Origin: Pardosa pseudoannulata
Lineage: Eukaryota > Arthropoda > Arachnida > Araneae > Lycosidae
Assembly (NCBI GenBank): GCA_032207245.1
Contig: CM063505.1
Coordinates: forward strand, 170,325,201 to 170,389,200
Length of the DNA stretch: 64,000 bases
Direction of reading: 5' to 3'
Shown: positions 11,216 through 23,622 of the stretch, piece after piece
Numbering within the stretch: position 1 is the stretch's first letter
Layout of the letters: every line of letters starts with the position of its first letter
Notes under the pieces: generated by a model
What the model saw: only the letters and a program-made list of their open reading frames with translations
The model's database searches: none
Told to the model about the DNA's origin: nothing
Position numbers and translations under genes: made by a program

Positions 11216-11383
11216 AAAAAATCCATAAAGTTAGCCCCCCCTACAGTTTTTTTAAAATATCTTTTTTTTATTAATTGATCAAACGATGAAATATGTTGAT
11301 CAAATCTGATCTAACGATGATCAAACGAATGGCATATTTCGGAATGTCAGTTTCCGTCATGGGGGGGCTAACTTTATTACGGT
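11216..11383 (-). repeat. terminal inverted repeat, right, of the foldback element
   Basis: Inverse of the left terminus at 4569-4730. The outermost bases read CTTTATTACGGT before the 9-bp target copy. Confidence 0.88.
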
Positions 11384-11392
11384 CGCAACCTT

Positions 11393-11433
11393 CTGATCTG
11401 GAGTCAGACGCGCTACCGTTGCGCCACCAGGCC
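11393..11433 (-). pseudogene. 5' part of tRNA-Trp-like unit 8, split by the foldback element
   Basis: Contains the acceptor 5' strand, D arm and anticodon arm with anticodon CCA. Its 3' part is at 4538-4568 on the other side of the insertion. Confidence 0.85.
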
Positions 11434-11707
11434 ACATGGAACAGCTCATAATTTTAAGAACACAAATATGTAAGTAAGGATTCTTATAAGATATGAGAAA
11501 ACTATTTTATATTACACTCAACACACTCTTCAGTTATGAAAAAGCTTTAATCAATCGAATCAAGAAATTGGGTAGGTTATTATAATAATAGAAATTTAGA
11601 TTTAATTTTTAGTATGTATTTTAAAAACTCTTTTTATATAATCGTTTACAAACTTCTTTTAAATTTCGTGACACTCTGGCCGCCTTAGTAAAAGAACATA
11701 CATCGCC

Positions 11708-11779
11708 TGACCTGGACGTAATTTAAACACGCAAATTTCTGAGCTGGAGTCAGACGCGCTACCGTTGCGCCACCAGGCC
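11708..11779 (-). tRNA. tRNA-Trp(CCA)-like gene, unit 9
   Basis: 72 nt with intact acceptor and D stems and anticodon CCA in CTCCAGC context. The T loop reads TTTAAAT in place of TTCAAAT and the T stem/variable region has changes (box B lost C56), so this copy is probably not functional. Confidence 0.5.
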
Positions 11780-12051
11780 ACGTAAAAAGGTTTATAAATT
11801 TAAGAACACAAATATTTAAGTAAAGATTCTTATAAGATATGAGAAGACTGTTTTAAATTTCACTCTACACACTGTTCAGTTATGAACAAGCTTTAATAAA
11901 TCGAATCAAGAGTTTGGGAAGGTTATAATAATTATAGAGATTTAGATTTATTTTTTACTTTGTATTTTAAAATTATTTTTATATAGCCGTTTACAAACTT
12001 TATTAAATTTCGTAACACTTTGGGAGCCGGTGAAAAGAAACATATATCGAA

Positions 12052-12123
12052 TGACTTGGACGTGATTTGAACATGCTACCTTCTGATCTGATGTCAGACG
12101 AGCTACCGTTGCGCCACCAGGCC
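12052..12123 (-). pseudogene. tRNA-Trp-like unit 10, anticodon TCA
   Basis: The anticodon loop reads CATCAGA: anticodon TCA, with the universally conserved U33 replaced by A. The acceptor 3' side has a further change (GACTTGG on the plus strand). The next unit shares the loop, so the change predates their duplication. Confidence 0.65.
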
Positions 12124-12396
12124 ACATTAAACGGCTCATAAATTTAAGAACACAAATATTTAAGTAAAGATTCTTATAAGATATGAAAAAAGTGTTTTAA
12201 GTTTCACTCTACACACTGTTCAGTTATGAACAAGTTTTAATAAATCGAATCAAGAAATCGGGAAGGTTATAATAATTATAGAGGTTTAGATTTAATTTTT
12301 ACTTTGTATTTTAAGAATTATTTTTATATAGCCGTTTACAAACTTTATTAAATTTCGTGACACTCTGGCCGCCGGAGAAAAAAAACATATATCGAA

Positions 12397-12468
12397 TGAC
12401 CTGGACGGGATTTGAACACGCTACCTTCTGATCTGATGTCAGACGAGCTACCGTTGCGCCACCAGGCC
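12397..12468 (-). pseudogene. tRNA-Trp-like unit 11, anticodon TCA
   Basis: Same CATCAGA anticodon loop as the preceding unit (TCA, A33). Acceptor and T arms are better preserved. A33 argues against decoding function. Confidence 0.65.
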
Positions 12469-12744
12469 ACATTAAACGGCTCATAAATTTAAGAACACAA
12501 ATATTTAAGTAAAGATTCTTATAAGATATGAGAGAACTGTTTTAAATTTCACTCTATACACTGTTCAGTTATAAACAAGTTTCAATCAATCGAATCAAGA
12601 AATTGGGCAGGTTATAATAATTATAGAATAATTGATTTAATTTTTAGTATGTATTTTAAAAACTATTTTTATATAATCGTGTACAAACTGTTTTTTTAAA
12701 TTTCGTGACACTCTGGCCGCCTGAGAAAAAGAACATACGCCGCC

Positions 12745-12816
12745 TGACCTGGACGTGATTTGAACACGCAACTTTCTGATGTGGAGTCAAACCCGCTACC
12801 GTTGGGCCACCAGGCC
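12745..12816 (-). pseudogene. tRNA-Trp-like unit 12
   Basis: 72 nt with anticodon CCA. The D arm (GGGCCC-like change near GTTGGGCC on the plus strand) and anticodon stem (TTTGA) are altered, giving several mismatches. Confidence 0.55.
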
Positions 12817-13087
12817 ACCTTGAATGCTGTATAAATTACAGAAAACAAATATTTAATAAAGGATTCTGATAAGATACGAGAACAATATTTAATATTTCAC
12901 TTGATATATTGCTCAGGTATTAAGAAGCTTTTATAAAATGAATGAATGAGTTGTGCATTTTATAATAATTATAAAATACTAGACAGCAATTTTATTATGT
13001 ATATTATAATTTTTTATATAACGGTTTACAGACTTTTTTTAATATTCCTGAAACTGTGAGTCCGTTAAAAAAAGAATATCCATCTTC

Positions 13088-13159
13088 TGACCTGGACGTG
13101 ATTTGAACACGCATCCTTCTGACGTGAAGTCAGACGCGCGCCCGTTGCGCCACCAGGCC
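13088..13159 (-). pseudogene. tRNA-Trp-like unit 13, anticodon TCA with T33
   Basis: The anticodon loop reads CTTCACG: T33 is kept and the anticodon is TCA, flanked by an intact TCTGA/TCAGA-type stem. A tRNA-Trp body with UCA would read UGA as well as UGG. The D arm is altered (GCGCG and GGGC changes), so expression is doubtful. Confidence 0.55.
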
Positions 13160-13430
13160 ACTTTGCACAGTGTATAAATTAAAGATAACAAAAATTTAAT
13201 TAAGGATTCTGATAAGATATGAGAATAGTATTTAATAATTCATTTAATATATTTATCAGGAATGAGGAAATTTAATAAAATGAATCAATGAGTTGTGCAG
13301 GTTATAATAATTATAAAAAACTAGAGAGCATTTTCAGTGTGTATATTATAATTTTTTTTATATAATGGTGTACAGACATTTTTAAATTTCCTGAAACTCT
13401 GACCCCCAGAGAAAAGGAACATATGTTTTC

Positions 13431-13502
13431 TGACCTGGACGTGATTTGAACACGCAATCTTCTGATCTGCGGTCAGACGAGCTACCGTTGCGCAATCAGG
13501 CC
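13431..13502 (-). pseudogene. tRNA-Trp-like unit 14
   Basis: The anticodon loop reads CCGCAGA (GCA at the anticodon position, C33), and the acceptor 5' strand has lost pairing (CTGATTG side). Degenerate copy. Confidence 0.55.
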
Positions 13503-13740
13503 ACATAGAACAATGTATAAATTAAAGAAAACAAATATTTAATTAAGGATTCTGATAAAGTATGAGAACAATACTTAATATTTCACTGAATATATTGATC
13601 AGGTGTGAAGAAGCTTTAATAAAATGATCTATGAATTTTGCAGGTTATAATAATCATAAAAAGGTAGACAGCATTTTTAGTGTGTTTATTATAATTTTTT
13701 TTAATATAATGGTATACAGACTTTTTTTAAAATTACTTTG

Positions 13741-15404
13741 TCTGTAGTTTTTTGGTCGAAAACCTCACTCTTAAAAGAAGTTTGTGTAAGCCACTGCTAT
13801 GCTTGTTATACTACACGCATAAATTAATTATCAGTGCTCCAGAAAATTTTCTTCTTAAGGAAATAAATGTATCATCTAATTATTTAAATATTCCTTTTAA
13901 AAGATGTTAAACTTCCTAAATTATATAAAGGATAATACCGAAAACAATTTATAAAACTACCGTACTCATAAATATCATCAAATAGATGAAATATCTGTTA
14001 AACATTCTCTTATAAGAAATTTTTGTTATATTGATTTGCTTTTAGGTACCAAAATTTTCTTATTATGAAAATAATTTGCTGATACTTACCAATAATATAG
14101 AAATTTGAAAATCAGTTCAAATCTCTAAAACACATAATGAGCAATGCATAATATAATTTTTAAAAGTATCGTACGCGTAAATACTAATTAGATGAAATAT
14201 TTAAACGGTACTTTTTCGTATGAAATTATATTCCTCGTATTTCGTTTCAGATGGTTAGAATCTTTTCTCTGGTTCAAACTGTAAAGATAGAAAATTCATT
14301 TTAAAAAAATTTAATGTATACAATACATAAAATCCCTTTAAGTATTACAGTATATATTAATAATCAAGCGTACCCCTCATTATTTTTTTTTTCACAGAAT
14401 TAGATTTACTAACTTCAAACTACTCTCGGCGTTTGCATCTCTTAGATATTGTTTGCATGTTTAAGAAATCATACAATTTCATCTTTGAAGATATTATGTC
14501 AAGTATGGAGGTATCAACTCACAGAACTCCTGCATACTGCTTTGACAGATTTGTAAATGTGTGACCGAAGGTCTTAGTTAATAATTTATATATCATCAAA
14601 ATGTTTTATTATATCGTATTATTCAAGTTTTGTAACAAGTATGTTGTAAAATTCTTTCAGTAATTATACTTTTTGTATATTTTATAATGCATTTAAATCC
14701 TGTGTAGGATTATAATTAATATAAAAATGGAATTATGCATTTAATATTATGTAAATATGGTGTTATTTATAAAGTACAGAAAGCCGAAATGTAGCTATCT
14801 GACCTCAAGTGTTCTCACAACTGCTGTATAATATGCAAATCTGGAGTTCATAAACCAAGGAATTTTTTTTTCTGTAGAATCGTTTTACACAGTTCTAATA
14901 ATTAATGTTTCTATTACCTAAATTTTTTGTAGATAGCTGTTTTAAAAATTTTATTTGCCATGGATAATTTATATTTATATTTAACGTTTGGATAGAATGA
15001 TATTTAGTAGTGAAAATGGGATAGCATTTCAAAGGTAAATAAATTAGAGATGCTATGATTCAAGAAGAAAGCTGTGAATTAAAACATCTGATTTTCCTAA
15101 GTTTGGCATCTAGATTACGTTTATTCCAAATTTTATAGCTTTTACAGCAAAATTCTACAAAGACAAACTATTGCTTTATGTACGTTTTGTTGGTTTTGAA
15201 GTTCGTATTTCAATTGCAAAATCTTATATAAACGAGAGCTACTTTTTAATTTCCCAAAAGGACTTAGTGCAATTATTGATTAGAATGATTCCGACTCCAA
15301 TTGACTACAAGAGAACAATTTCCTATTTTATGGTGTCTTGCTATTTTACTCATTTTACTCCCCGTTTCATCAACAAAGACAAGCGTAGAAATTGAGTTTT
15401 CCAG
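13741..15404. other. AT-rich DNA, no recognisable gene
   Basis: Very AT-rich, with only short open frames. No repeat shared with the rest of the window was noticed. Confidence 0.45.
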
Positions 15405-15660
15405 AAAGTCATGGAATATCTCTGCGGCAAAACCACGGGGCACCCCCCAAAGTTTTTTTTTACCCCTTGGGGCACACCCGCAGCGTCCTGTGCAAACTTT
15501 TTTTCCATCTTGCCGCACCCCTTTGCGGAAATGGGGGCTCGTTGCCACGTGACACGATGCACCCCATATGCTACACCCCTCAGGGGTCACTTCCGGACAT
15601 TCTATCTTTCTGAACCGATTTCCCCCAACCCGAATTTTTTTCTTTCTTTTTACCATGAAA
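15405..15660. other. GC-rich island of unknown nature
   Basis: A 250-bp block with C-runs and G-runs (CACGGGGCACCCCCC, CCCCTTGGGGCACACCC, CACCCCTCAGGGGTCAC) stands out from its AT-rich surroundings. Several frames are open across it on both strands, a sign of composition and not of coding. It may be the end of an unrecognised element. Confidence 0.4.
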
Positions 15661-16130
15661 GGGGAGTTTAGTCACCGCTTCTGAATTACGACTGTTTTCA
15701 TTTTTTTTTTCGTGTTTTATCGTTTTCCCCCTCCCTTTTTTGACTTTCTTTCTTTTTCTTTTCTTTTTTTAAGAATACTGTTCCAGAAAGAGAACAGCCG
15801 CATTCGTCAATCGGAAGATTCAAACGATCAGACCTGGAAGAATATTTATGTGTGATAAAGATAGTTTTGAAGAGACAAAGCAGATGTTCACGATTAAAAA
15901 CTCCGCGTTAACATGAGACTTTAACATCCATCAAATTGTCACATAATTTTCAAATGACGCTGTTTATATTTCGCCTGCTGTCATGAAGTTGTCTCATGCA
16001 AAAACTAAAAAGATTTTATTGCATGCATGGTTTCGAAGGACAAATGTCAACGTGTTCTCGTTCATTGCGGTTATAGTAATAACAAATTTCGCTTAATGAA
16101 CTATCATTTGTGTTATATACTATACCACAG
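15661..16130. other. no recognisable gene
   Basis: A T-rich tract followed by ordinary AT-rich sequence. Confidence 0.4.
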
Positions 16131-16600
16131 GTGGTAAACATGCGGCCTCTGTGAGTTTTTGGTATGAACTTCATAAAAGCCACCTCTTGTATAAATTTAT
16201 ATTTATCTATATGGATAAATTGAAAATTAATAGATGTATTGCATTGTTGTTACATTCGTTTTTTTTATAACTTAACATTATTTTTTATAATGTAACAAAC
16301 TTATTTAAAAATACTGTATTATTGTTAATTGAAATGGTACTTAAATTTGTAATTTATTAAAAAATAATCAATGTTATAACAAGTTATTACCCTCATGTAA
16401 ATACAAATTATTTTGAGTTGAAACTTCTTATGTTAAATGATAAATAAGGGACGTACTGTATTTTTCGTATCAATTCTATGTAAAGCAATAAATTAATAAA
16501 ACTAACAAAAATTCACAAAATATTTTCACAAAGTCGCTTTTATAGATGCTTATGCGGTTTCCCTTAATTGCGGCTTCTAATAGTCATGTAACTCTGAACT
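16131..16600. repeat. dispersed repeat related to the hAT-like MITE at 44.5 kb
   Basis: It begins CAGGTGGTAAACATGCGG and shares an ordered series of blocks (CTTCATAAAAG, CTCTTGTAT, TTGAAAATTAATAGA, ATTGTTG, AACTTG/AAGTCG, TTATGCGGT) with 44490-45007. The CAG-GTGG start fits a hAT terminus, but I could not find a convincing right end or target duplication here. Confidence 0.6.
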
Positions 16601-16780
16601 ATGTAATTCTTATTAATCTAAAGAAATAATTTAAATATTGCTCTCGGTTAAGGTTAAATATTCTGAGAATAAATATTCGAAATTAAATTAAAACGCTAAA
16701 TTTATAAATAATTGTACAATTGCACTATATATCCATAAAAGTACATATAAAAGAAAAAATTTTAAAAATAATAAATGAAT

Positions 16781-16864
16781 TACTATTAAAATTTAGATTA
16801 AAATATTTTACTATTAAAATTTAGATTAAAATATTTTACTATTAAAATTTAGATTAAAATACTT
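16781..16864. repeat. three-copy tandem repeat, 28-bp period
   Basis: Three consecutive copies of a unit containing TTACTATTAAAATTTAG. The third diverges at its end. Confidence 0.9.
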
Positions 16865-17772
16865 TACAGATTCTATTTTTCCAGCTTTCTCATTTAAAAT
16901 GTTTACTGTTTAAAAAGTTTTAATCTTTTGGTGCCTTGGAAACTTCTTAAGCGAGTTTTACTGCACTTAAATATGTGTTTTTACAGAATTCTTTACATTT
17001 TCAATGTTAAAGTAATTTTAATGATAAAATTATACTAGTATATATGTACAATTATGTACGTACAATACAATTTCTACTAGATTTTTCGTACTGATATGGT
17101 ACGTAGACCAACTGTAGCTTTGACGAAATTCAACAAACTTAGTTTCTTAAAATAGGTAATTTTTCATTTGTACGATTCTCTTCCTTATACGATTTTTTTC
17201 TTCGGCTCTCAGAGAGACGTATAAGTGAGAGGTCAATGTATGTTTAAGCAATATTCTCTCTGAAAAACTCCAAGAGGAATGAACAAAAACCTAGTAGGAA
17301 AAATTTCTAAGATAAGATTACGAAATAAAAATGTTAAATGAAAGCTGAGAAAAACAATGAAGCTGTAGAATAGGAAAAAAAATAATAAGACATACATAAA
17401 CAGAAAGTAAACGGATGTATAGAAGACATTAGATGATTCAAACAGAGTGAAAAACACTTATTCTTTCCAAAATAACAGATTGAACAGGACTTATATCATA
17501 GCATTGTTTCATCCGAGGCATACAGATTCCATCTTTCTTTTCTTTTCATCCTGTACTGATGTTAATAACAGCACGTGTAATCTGACAGGTCAAATTCCTT
17601 CATTGTATTTCCTTTCACTTCGAGTTATTTCTCCGAGTCCGAGCGTGAGAATTCATTTCTGTTGCACAATGCAATTTTACTTTAGTAACATATTTCAACA
17701 TGCCGATTTCTTTCAAGACAAAATAAATAAATCTAGAAAAGAAGAACTACATATAACAGTGGTTTTCAGCCC
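16865..17772. other. no recognisable gene
   Basis: AT-rich. The open frames at 17233-17457 and 17447-17791 have hydrophobic or low-complexity translations without recognisable domains. Confidence 0.4.
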
Positions 17773-17780
17773 AACTAAGG

Positions 17781-18082
17781 CAAGGCCGTAGGCAGGGGGA
17801 GGGATTTTGAGGACTTCTCCCCCCCCCGAAATTTTGAAAGATCAATTTGTAGATAAACAATTAGAATGTTCCCCGTTTGTGTGTGTGTGCTATCTGCCTA
17901 GCTCTTCATGAACATGGACAAGTTTTCTCTTAGAACAAAAACCACGCAGACCACAAAAGTCTTGCTGGGCCGCTGGCCTGAAATACAGTGCTTTCCCTTT
18001 CATCAATTGAAGTACCATTCACAAATAAAGATGTCTTTCTCCTTTGGTCCCCTTCCGAAAATAATTTCTGGCTACGGCCCTG
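17781..18082. mobile_element. short hAT MITE (302 bp), TIR CARGGCCGTAGSCAG
   Basis: The left end is CAAGGCCGTAGGCAG and the right end, inverted, CAGGGCCGTAGCCAG. The flanking 8-mers AACTAAGG (17773-17780) and AAATAAGG (18083-18090) match at 7 of 8. No coding capacity. Confidence 0.85.
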
Positions 18083-18319
18083 AAATAAGGTACTTTTATG
18101 CCCAGGGCATAAGCCTAATCTTCTCTACCCTTTTTAGTTTATAACGACAAGCTAACAGCAGAATCGAATTCGTATAAATTCGTTACAATATTAAATCTGG
18201 AAGTAGATTTTAAATATTATTTTATTTTTGCTTCATTATTTACAAGGATAAAATGATTTATTGAATTAGAATTTAGATTAAAAAAAAACAAAGCCAATGT
18301 ATGTAAAAATGCGGATTTG

Positions 18320-18364
18320 CATTGATTTTGGGGAACCTACCTAGCAGGTTCTTCAAAATCAATG
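18320..18364 (+). other. strong short hairpin, 19-bp stem and 7-nt loop
   Basis: The left arm begins CATTGATTTTG and the right arm ends CAAAATCAATG, pairing with only two mismatches. The loop is ACCTAGC. It is not within a recognised element. A small structural RNA or a relic of a palindromic MITE are both possible. Confidence 0.7.
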
Positions 18365-18642
18365 TGACTATGTTGGCTCTTGAGGTCATGGATTAAATAC
18401 TGAACAGTTCAATACAGTTAAACGTGGAATGAATGAACGTTGAACTTGGGATAAGTTAATTTTTAAGGTGGTATAGAGAAATTTATCAAGAAAGAAGAAC
18501 ACAGCATAAACTACAATTACGAGTTTCTTTTCGACTTTTACATCCAGGATCCTTGCCCTTGAAAATCACCTTCTCTTTCATAGTCGTCATCTGTCTAATA
18601 TGGATCTTAGCTGAATAAACAAATATTAATATGTACATGTAT

Positions 18643-19254
18643 CAGCACCGTAGCCAGAAATTATATTTCGAGGGGGACCAAGGGGAAAGTTTTTTTTGAA
18701 TGATAGCTACTTCAGTAAAACTACAGATATTTTTATGCATGTATACTCCTAATGAGTATCATAATACAACTGGGTTATAAAACATCAAAATGATTAAAAA
18801 ATGATATAATAAACACATTTAAAGCCTAGAATGAGTAATGAAGTAACAACACAATCAATTTAATAGTAAAATTAACATTGAAAACTATTTTTTAGAACAG
18901 AAGTATAACCAACAAAAAGAATAATTTTGAAAGAAAATGAACATGTTCGAATTTTTTATCTGTATATTATAAACTATGTTCACGTTGAAAGTTTGAAAAA
19001 ATTTCCGAATTTCTTTCGATTGTGCAACAATATTATGATGCGTTACTAAAAGTGCTATCAATCTGCTGTTGCTGGTCGAATACAATTTGCACTTTCTGTT
19101 TAATTCAACGTCACTAAAGACACTGATGTCTATGTACAATTAGGCAGATGACTCAACCACACACATGGTCCATTTTCTTTCCACGAAAAAACGTCTTTTT
19201 AGAATTTCGGAGGGTGACCGGTTCCCTAAATCCCTCCCCTTGACTACGGCCTTG
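18643..19254. mobile_element. hAT-like MITE related to the 17.8-kb copy
   Basis: The left end CAGCACCGTAGCCAG and inverted right end CAAGGCCGTAGTCA share the GCCGTAG core with the 17781-18082 element, and G/C-rich sub-termini follow on both sides. The candidate target copies ACATGTAT and ACATTGTG match only partly, so the exact ends are less certain. Confidence 0.62.
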
Positions 19255-19262
19255 ACATTGTG

Positions 19263-20292
19263 AATACCTCTCTTTGTTCAGAACACGAAAGACCGAAATC
19301 AGCTGATCTGAATTCCTCTTGTTTCGATCCGGCTACAACAGTGGGGCGACGCCGTGTCTGGGATGTTGACAGTTCGGTTGAATAGGCATCACGCCCCTGA
19401 TCGGTTGCGGTAATGATTCCGGAGGATTGCATGGAGAAGCCCGGAATCGGGACAGCTAGCGAATGAGAATTCAACTAAAAAAACTAGCTGTAACCTTAGC
19501 TGGAGTTCTCAGGTAACTGGAATCGTAACTGACCAAAAAACGGGACCGTAACTGACCTCCAGGTATAAAAAGCCTAGAATTTTGCGACTCGAGGCTTTTC
19601 GACATTTTTTACGGAGGTGCTTTGACCTCGTGGAGGCTTCCATGACTTTTGACCGGAGCCAGCTTTTTAGTGATTACGTTCGGGAGACTCGTAAAGTCCG
19701 CTCACATAAGGAACGGCAGGGTCTCGGATACCAAACGGGGGATAGATTGGGTTTGCATTGCACCCTGGAAGAGCCTCCCCATTTTGTGAGATTATTTAAT
19801 CTTTTTTTTTTTCGACTGTGATCGTCGTAGTAATTTTACGCAAGCAACAATCCTCTACATTTTGACTTCTTTTGCGGGAATTAGAATCCCGTTGTATATA
19901 TAACAGTATACTCCAGAAAAAGTTATTTCCAATTTTATTATTCTATTGTGACTGTGATCCTTCTTCACGCTACTTCTCACTCAAGAACATTTAAATCGTC
20001 ACAACGTGTATGTCTTTTATAAATAAATTTGGAGTTATATAACTTTTATAATTTTATAATTGCTCTGTATTCGAGGCATAAGTTCCTCACTTATTAATCA
20101 GTTCGCTTGAAGACGCAGTCGTCGAAACAGAACTCGGTCGTAAAAGAGGGATGTCTGTACAAAAAAAGTAGAATATTCCAGCATCATAGCAGGCTTCTAC
20201 ATTTTTGCTTCAAGTATAGGCTAACCATGTTGTATATGCTAACCCAGAATTCTCCGATACGATTTAATTAATTTTTATTGTTGTTGTTATAT
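19263..20292. other. no recognisable gene
   Basis: Region 19260-19830 has higher GC and two short open frames (19244-19474 minus, 19582-19821 plus) without recognisable domains. A TATATATAA box-like sequence at about 19895 has no supported gene downstream. Confidence 0.4.
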
Positions 20293-20300
20293 ATTTTCTT

Positions 20301-21025
20301 CAGGGCCGCAACTACGGCGTGGCAAAGGTGGCATTTGCCACGGGCCCATCAGTCAATGGGGCGTGGCATCGTGATGAAAATGGGGTCCGAAAGAAGACGA
20401 TTCGCCCCAAGTAGAAATAAGGAAAAGTTGAAAAATATTTTTTTAAATTATAGAATCAGATTTTATTTTTTAAATCCAATGTGTTTAAAAATGACTGTTT
20501 TATGAATTTTCTTATTTTTTAAAATGCTTCTAGAGACTAAACTTGTTATAGATTCTTACAAAATGTTTACCAAACACTCTTAATATGCCTTTATATAAAT
20601 CCGGGCATTCATTTTAAATTTTGAATTTATTAAAGTTATTAAAACTAAATTTAAATTTAGAAAATCAAACTTTTTATGAAAATTCAAAGTACAAATAAGA
20701 AATATTCCCCTCCAATAAACTATTCAATTTATCAGCAAAATAATACCCCTAGAGTATTTGAAAATGTTTTTAAGTATTAATAAAATAAATATAGAAGAAA
20801 AAATTATGGAAATTATGGAAAAAATTATGAAAAATTATGGATATATGGAAGAAAAAATTAAAAATTAATATGCTAGGAGCATTTTGAGAACCAACACAAT
20901 ATTTTGAGTTCATTCTAAGTATATGATATAGAAAAAAACATTTATATATTTTCTCACTATATTAGGTGGTAGGGGTGCAGATTAGTTATTTTCGAAGGGA
21001 GCTAAAGGACCTAGTTACGGCTCTG
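20301..21025. mobile_element. hAT element (725 bp), TIR CAGRGCCGYAACTA
   Basis: The left end is CAGGGCCGCAACTACGG and the inverted right end CAGAGCCGTAACTAGG. Flanks ATTTTCTT (20293-20300) and ATTTTTTT (21026-21033) match at 7 of 8. A GTGGCAAAGGTGGCATTTGC block near the left end recurs at 38.0 kb. No transposase motif was recognised. Confidence 0.83.
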
Positions 21026-21033
21026 ATTTTTTT

Positions 21034-21712
21034 AGACAGGGCTTGATTAAAGCAAGGGCATACTGGATCTTAACCCTGGTCCCCTGATTTTGAAGCCCTA
21101 AAATGTTACATCTTATTATTAAAACTATCCAATTAACAAAATTTGAAAAATCGTCCTGTTGATTCTTTAAACAATATATTATGAAACTTTACCCAGAATG
21201 TTATATAAAAACAGACGGTAATTTTATTCTTATCGGAAAGTATAACATTCAAACGTGAAATTTATACTTATAAACTTCTTCATAGTATTGTGTAAAAATA
21301 AAAAAAAATTCTCATAACGTGTACAAATTGATTGAAACTTAATCTGAACTTCAGGTGGGGGACCCCGAATAAACATTAGGGCCTTGATTGGAACTGTGCT
21401 TAACCACGTTTTTAGGATTCCAAAAAGGCTTTACCGTATTTATTCATACATAATGTACATACTTATATAAAGCACACTATTTTTACAAGAAAACAGAAAA
21501 GAAAAATTATACCTCTTGTATAAAGTGAAAATTTGACAAGTAAGTGACTGTTCAGACTGTAAATCTATTACTGAGCTGACCTGACGAATCAAGCTCCAAC
21601 GCTATTTCAGTGTTATTCTAAAAAGACGCCATTCTTAACGAAATATTTCACGCTTGTTATCAGTCGTTGCACGGATGAGTTATGCTTTAGAGGGGTAAAA
21701 ATGCTTAAGGCC
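21034..21712. other. possible further hAT terminus; otherwise nothing recognised
   Basis: CAGGGCTTGATTAAAG at 21037 looks like another hAT start, and AGGGCCTTGATTGG at about 21380 repeats it in the same orientation. I found no inverted partner, so no element is called. Confidence 0.3.
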
Positions 21713-22000
21713 CCTCCACACTATGGTCCACTGCAAGCCATCACCACTGTCTGGAGGGGGTATGGTTCATCGTGGTCGATGGCGGCAGACGATAAAATAG
21801 TCTTAGCGGACTATGGCTTCGGAGGTGGTTTTTCTCCAAAGATCAAAGGCAGCCAGATGCGCAACTAAAGTGCGCGTTAGACCTTATGGACGAATCCACG
21901 CGCTCGGGTCATTTAGTGACTCAGCGTGTGGATGCAACCCGTGAACCATCGTTGAAGGTCACCATCAGGAAGTGGTGAACAATTGGCCATAGTGTGGAGG
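21713..22000. mobile_element. non-autonomous TIR element (288 bp), TIR CCTCCACACTATGG
   Basis: The left CCTCCACACTATGG is mirrored by CCATAGTGTGGAGG at the right. The internal sequence (ATGGCGG, GGCTTCGGAGGTGG, TTTTCTCCAAA) is homologous to the 215-bp array that truncates the retrotransposon at 49.3 kb. No target duplication is evident, so the superfamily is left open. Confidence 0.8.

Positions 22001-23622
<1,622 letters not shown>

Larger units (their letters stand above)
4569..11383. mobile_element. foldback-like DNA transposon, 6.8 kb, long satellite-filled inverted arms, 9-bp target duplication
   Basis: Both ends carry the same inverted terminus (ACC then C or G, then TAATAAAGTTAGCCCCCCC) followed by about 150 bp of near-perfect inverted match. 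The 9-mer CGCAACCTT flanks the element at 4560-4568 and 11384-11392. Inside the termini the arms consist of a tandem satellite (left 4871-5930, right about 10533-11215 in inverse orientation). Drosophila Foldback elements have this architecture: very long inverted repeats built of direct repeats, with 9-bp target duplications, and Mutator-like transposases also make 9-bp duplications. The central 4.5 kb shows no transposase, so the copy is non-autonomous. The superfamily assignment is inference. Confidence 0.88.
11384..13740 (-). repeat. tandem array of ~345-bp tRNA-Trp-like units (right part)
   Basis: The array resumes after the target duplication. The unit landmark recurs at 11641, 11986, 12330, 12676, 13020, about 13366 and about 13710 (periods 344-346 bp). 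Units become more diverged toward 13.7 kb, where the spacer changes and tRNA loops differ most, and the array ends in a partial unit. Confidence 0.9.

Noticed and set aside
2497..13740. CRISPR-like regularly spaced repeats
   Set aside because: The period is about 345 bp with a tRNA-like core, far too long for a CRISPR array, and the whole setting is eukaryotic.
15273..15671. Overlapping frames of 70-127 codons on both strands over the GC-rich block
   Set aside because: Open frames in four overlapping readings are explained by GC-rich composition; no domain is recognisable.
21037..21400. Another hAT element starting CAGGGCTTGATTAAAG
   Set aside because: The similar sequence at about 21380 is in direct and not inverted orientation, and no 8-bp target duplication could be found.
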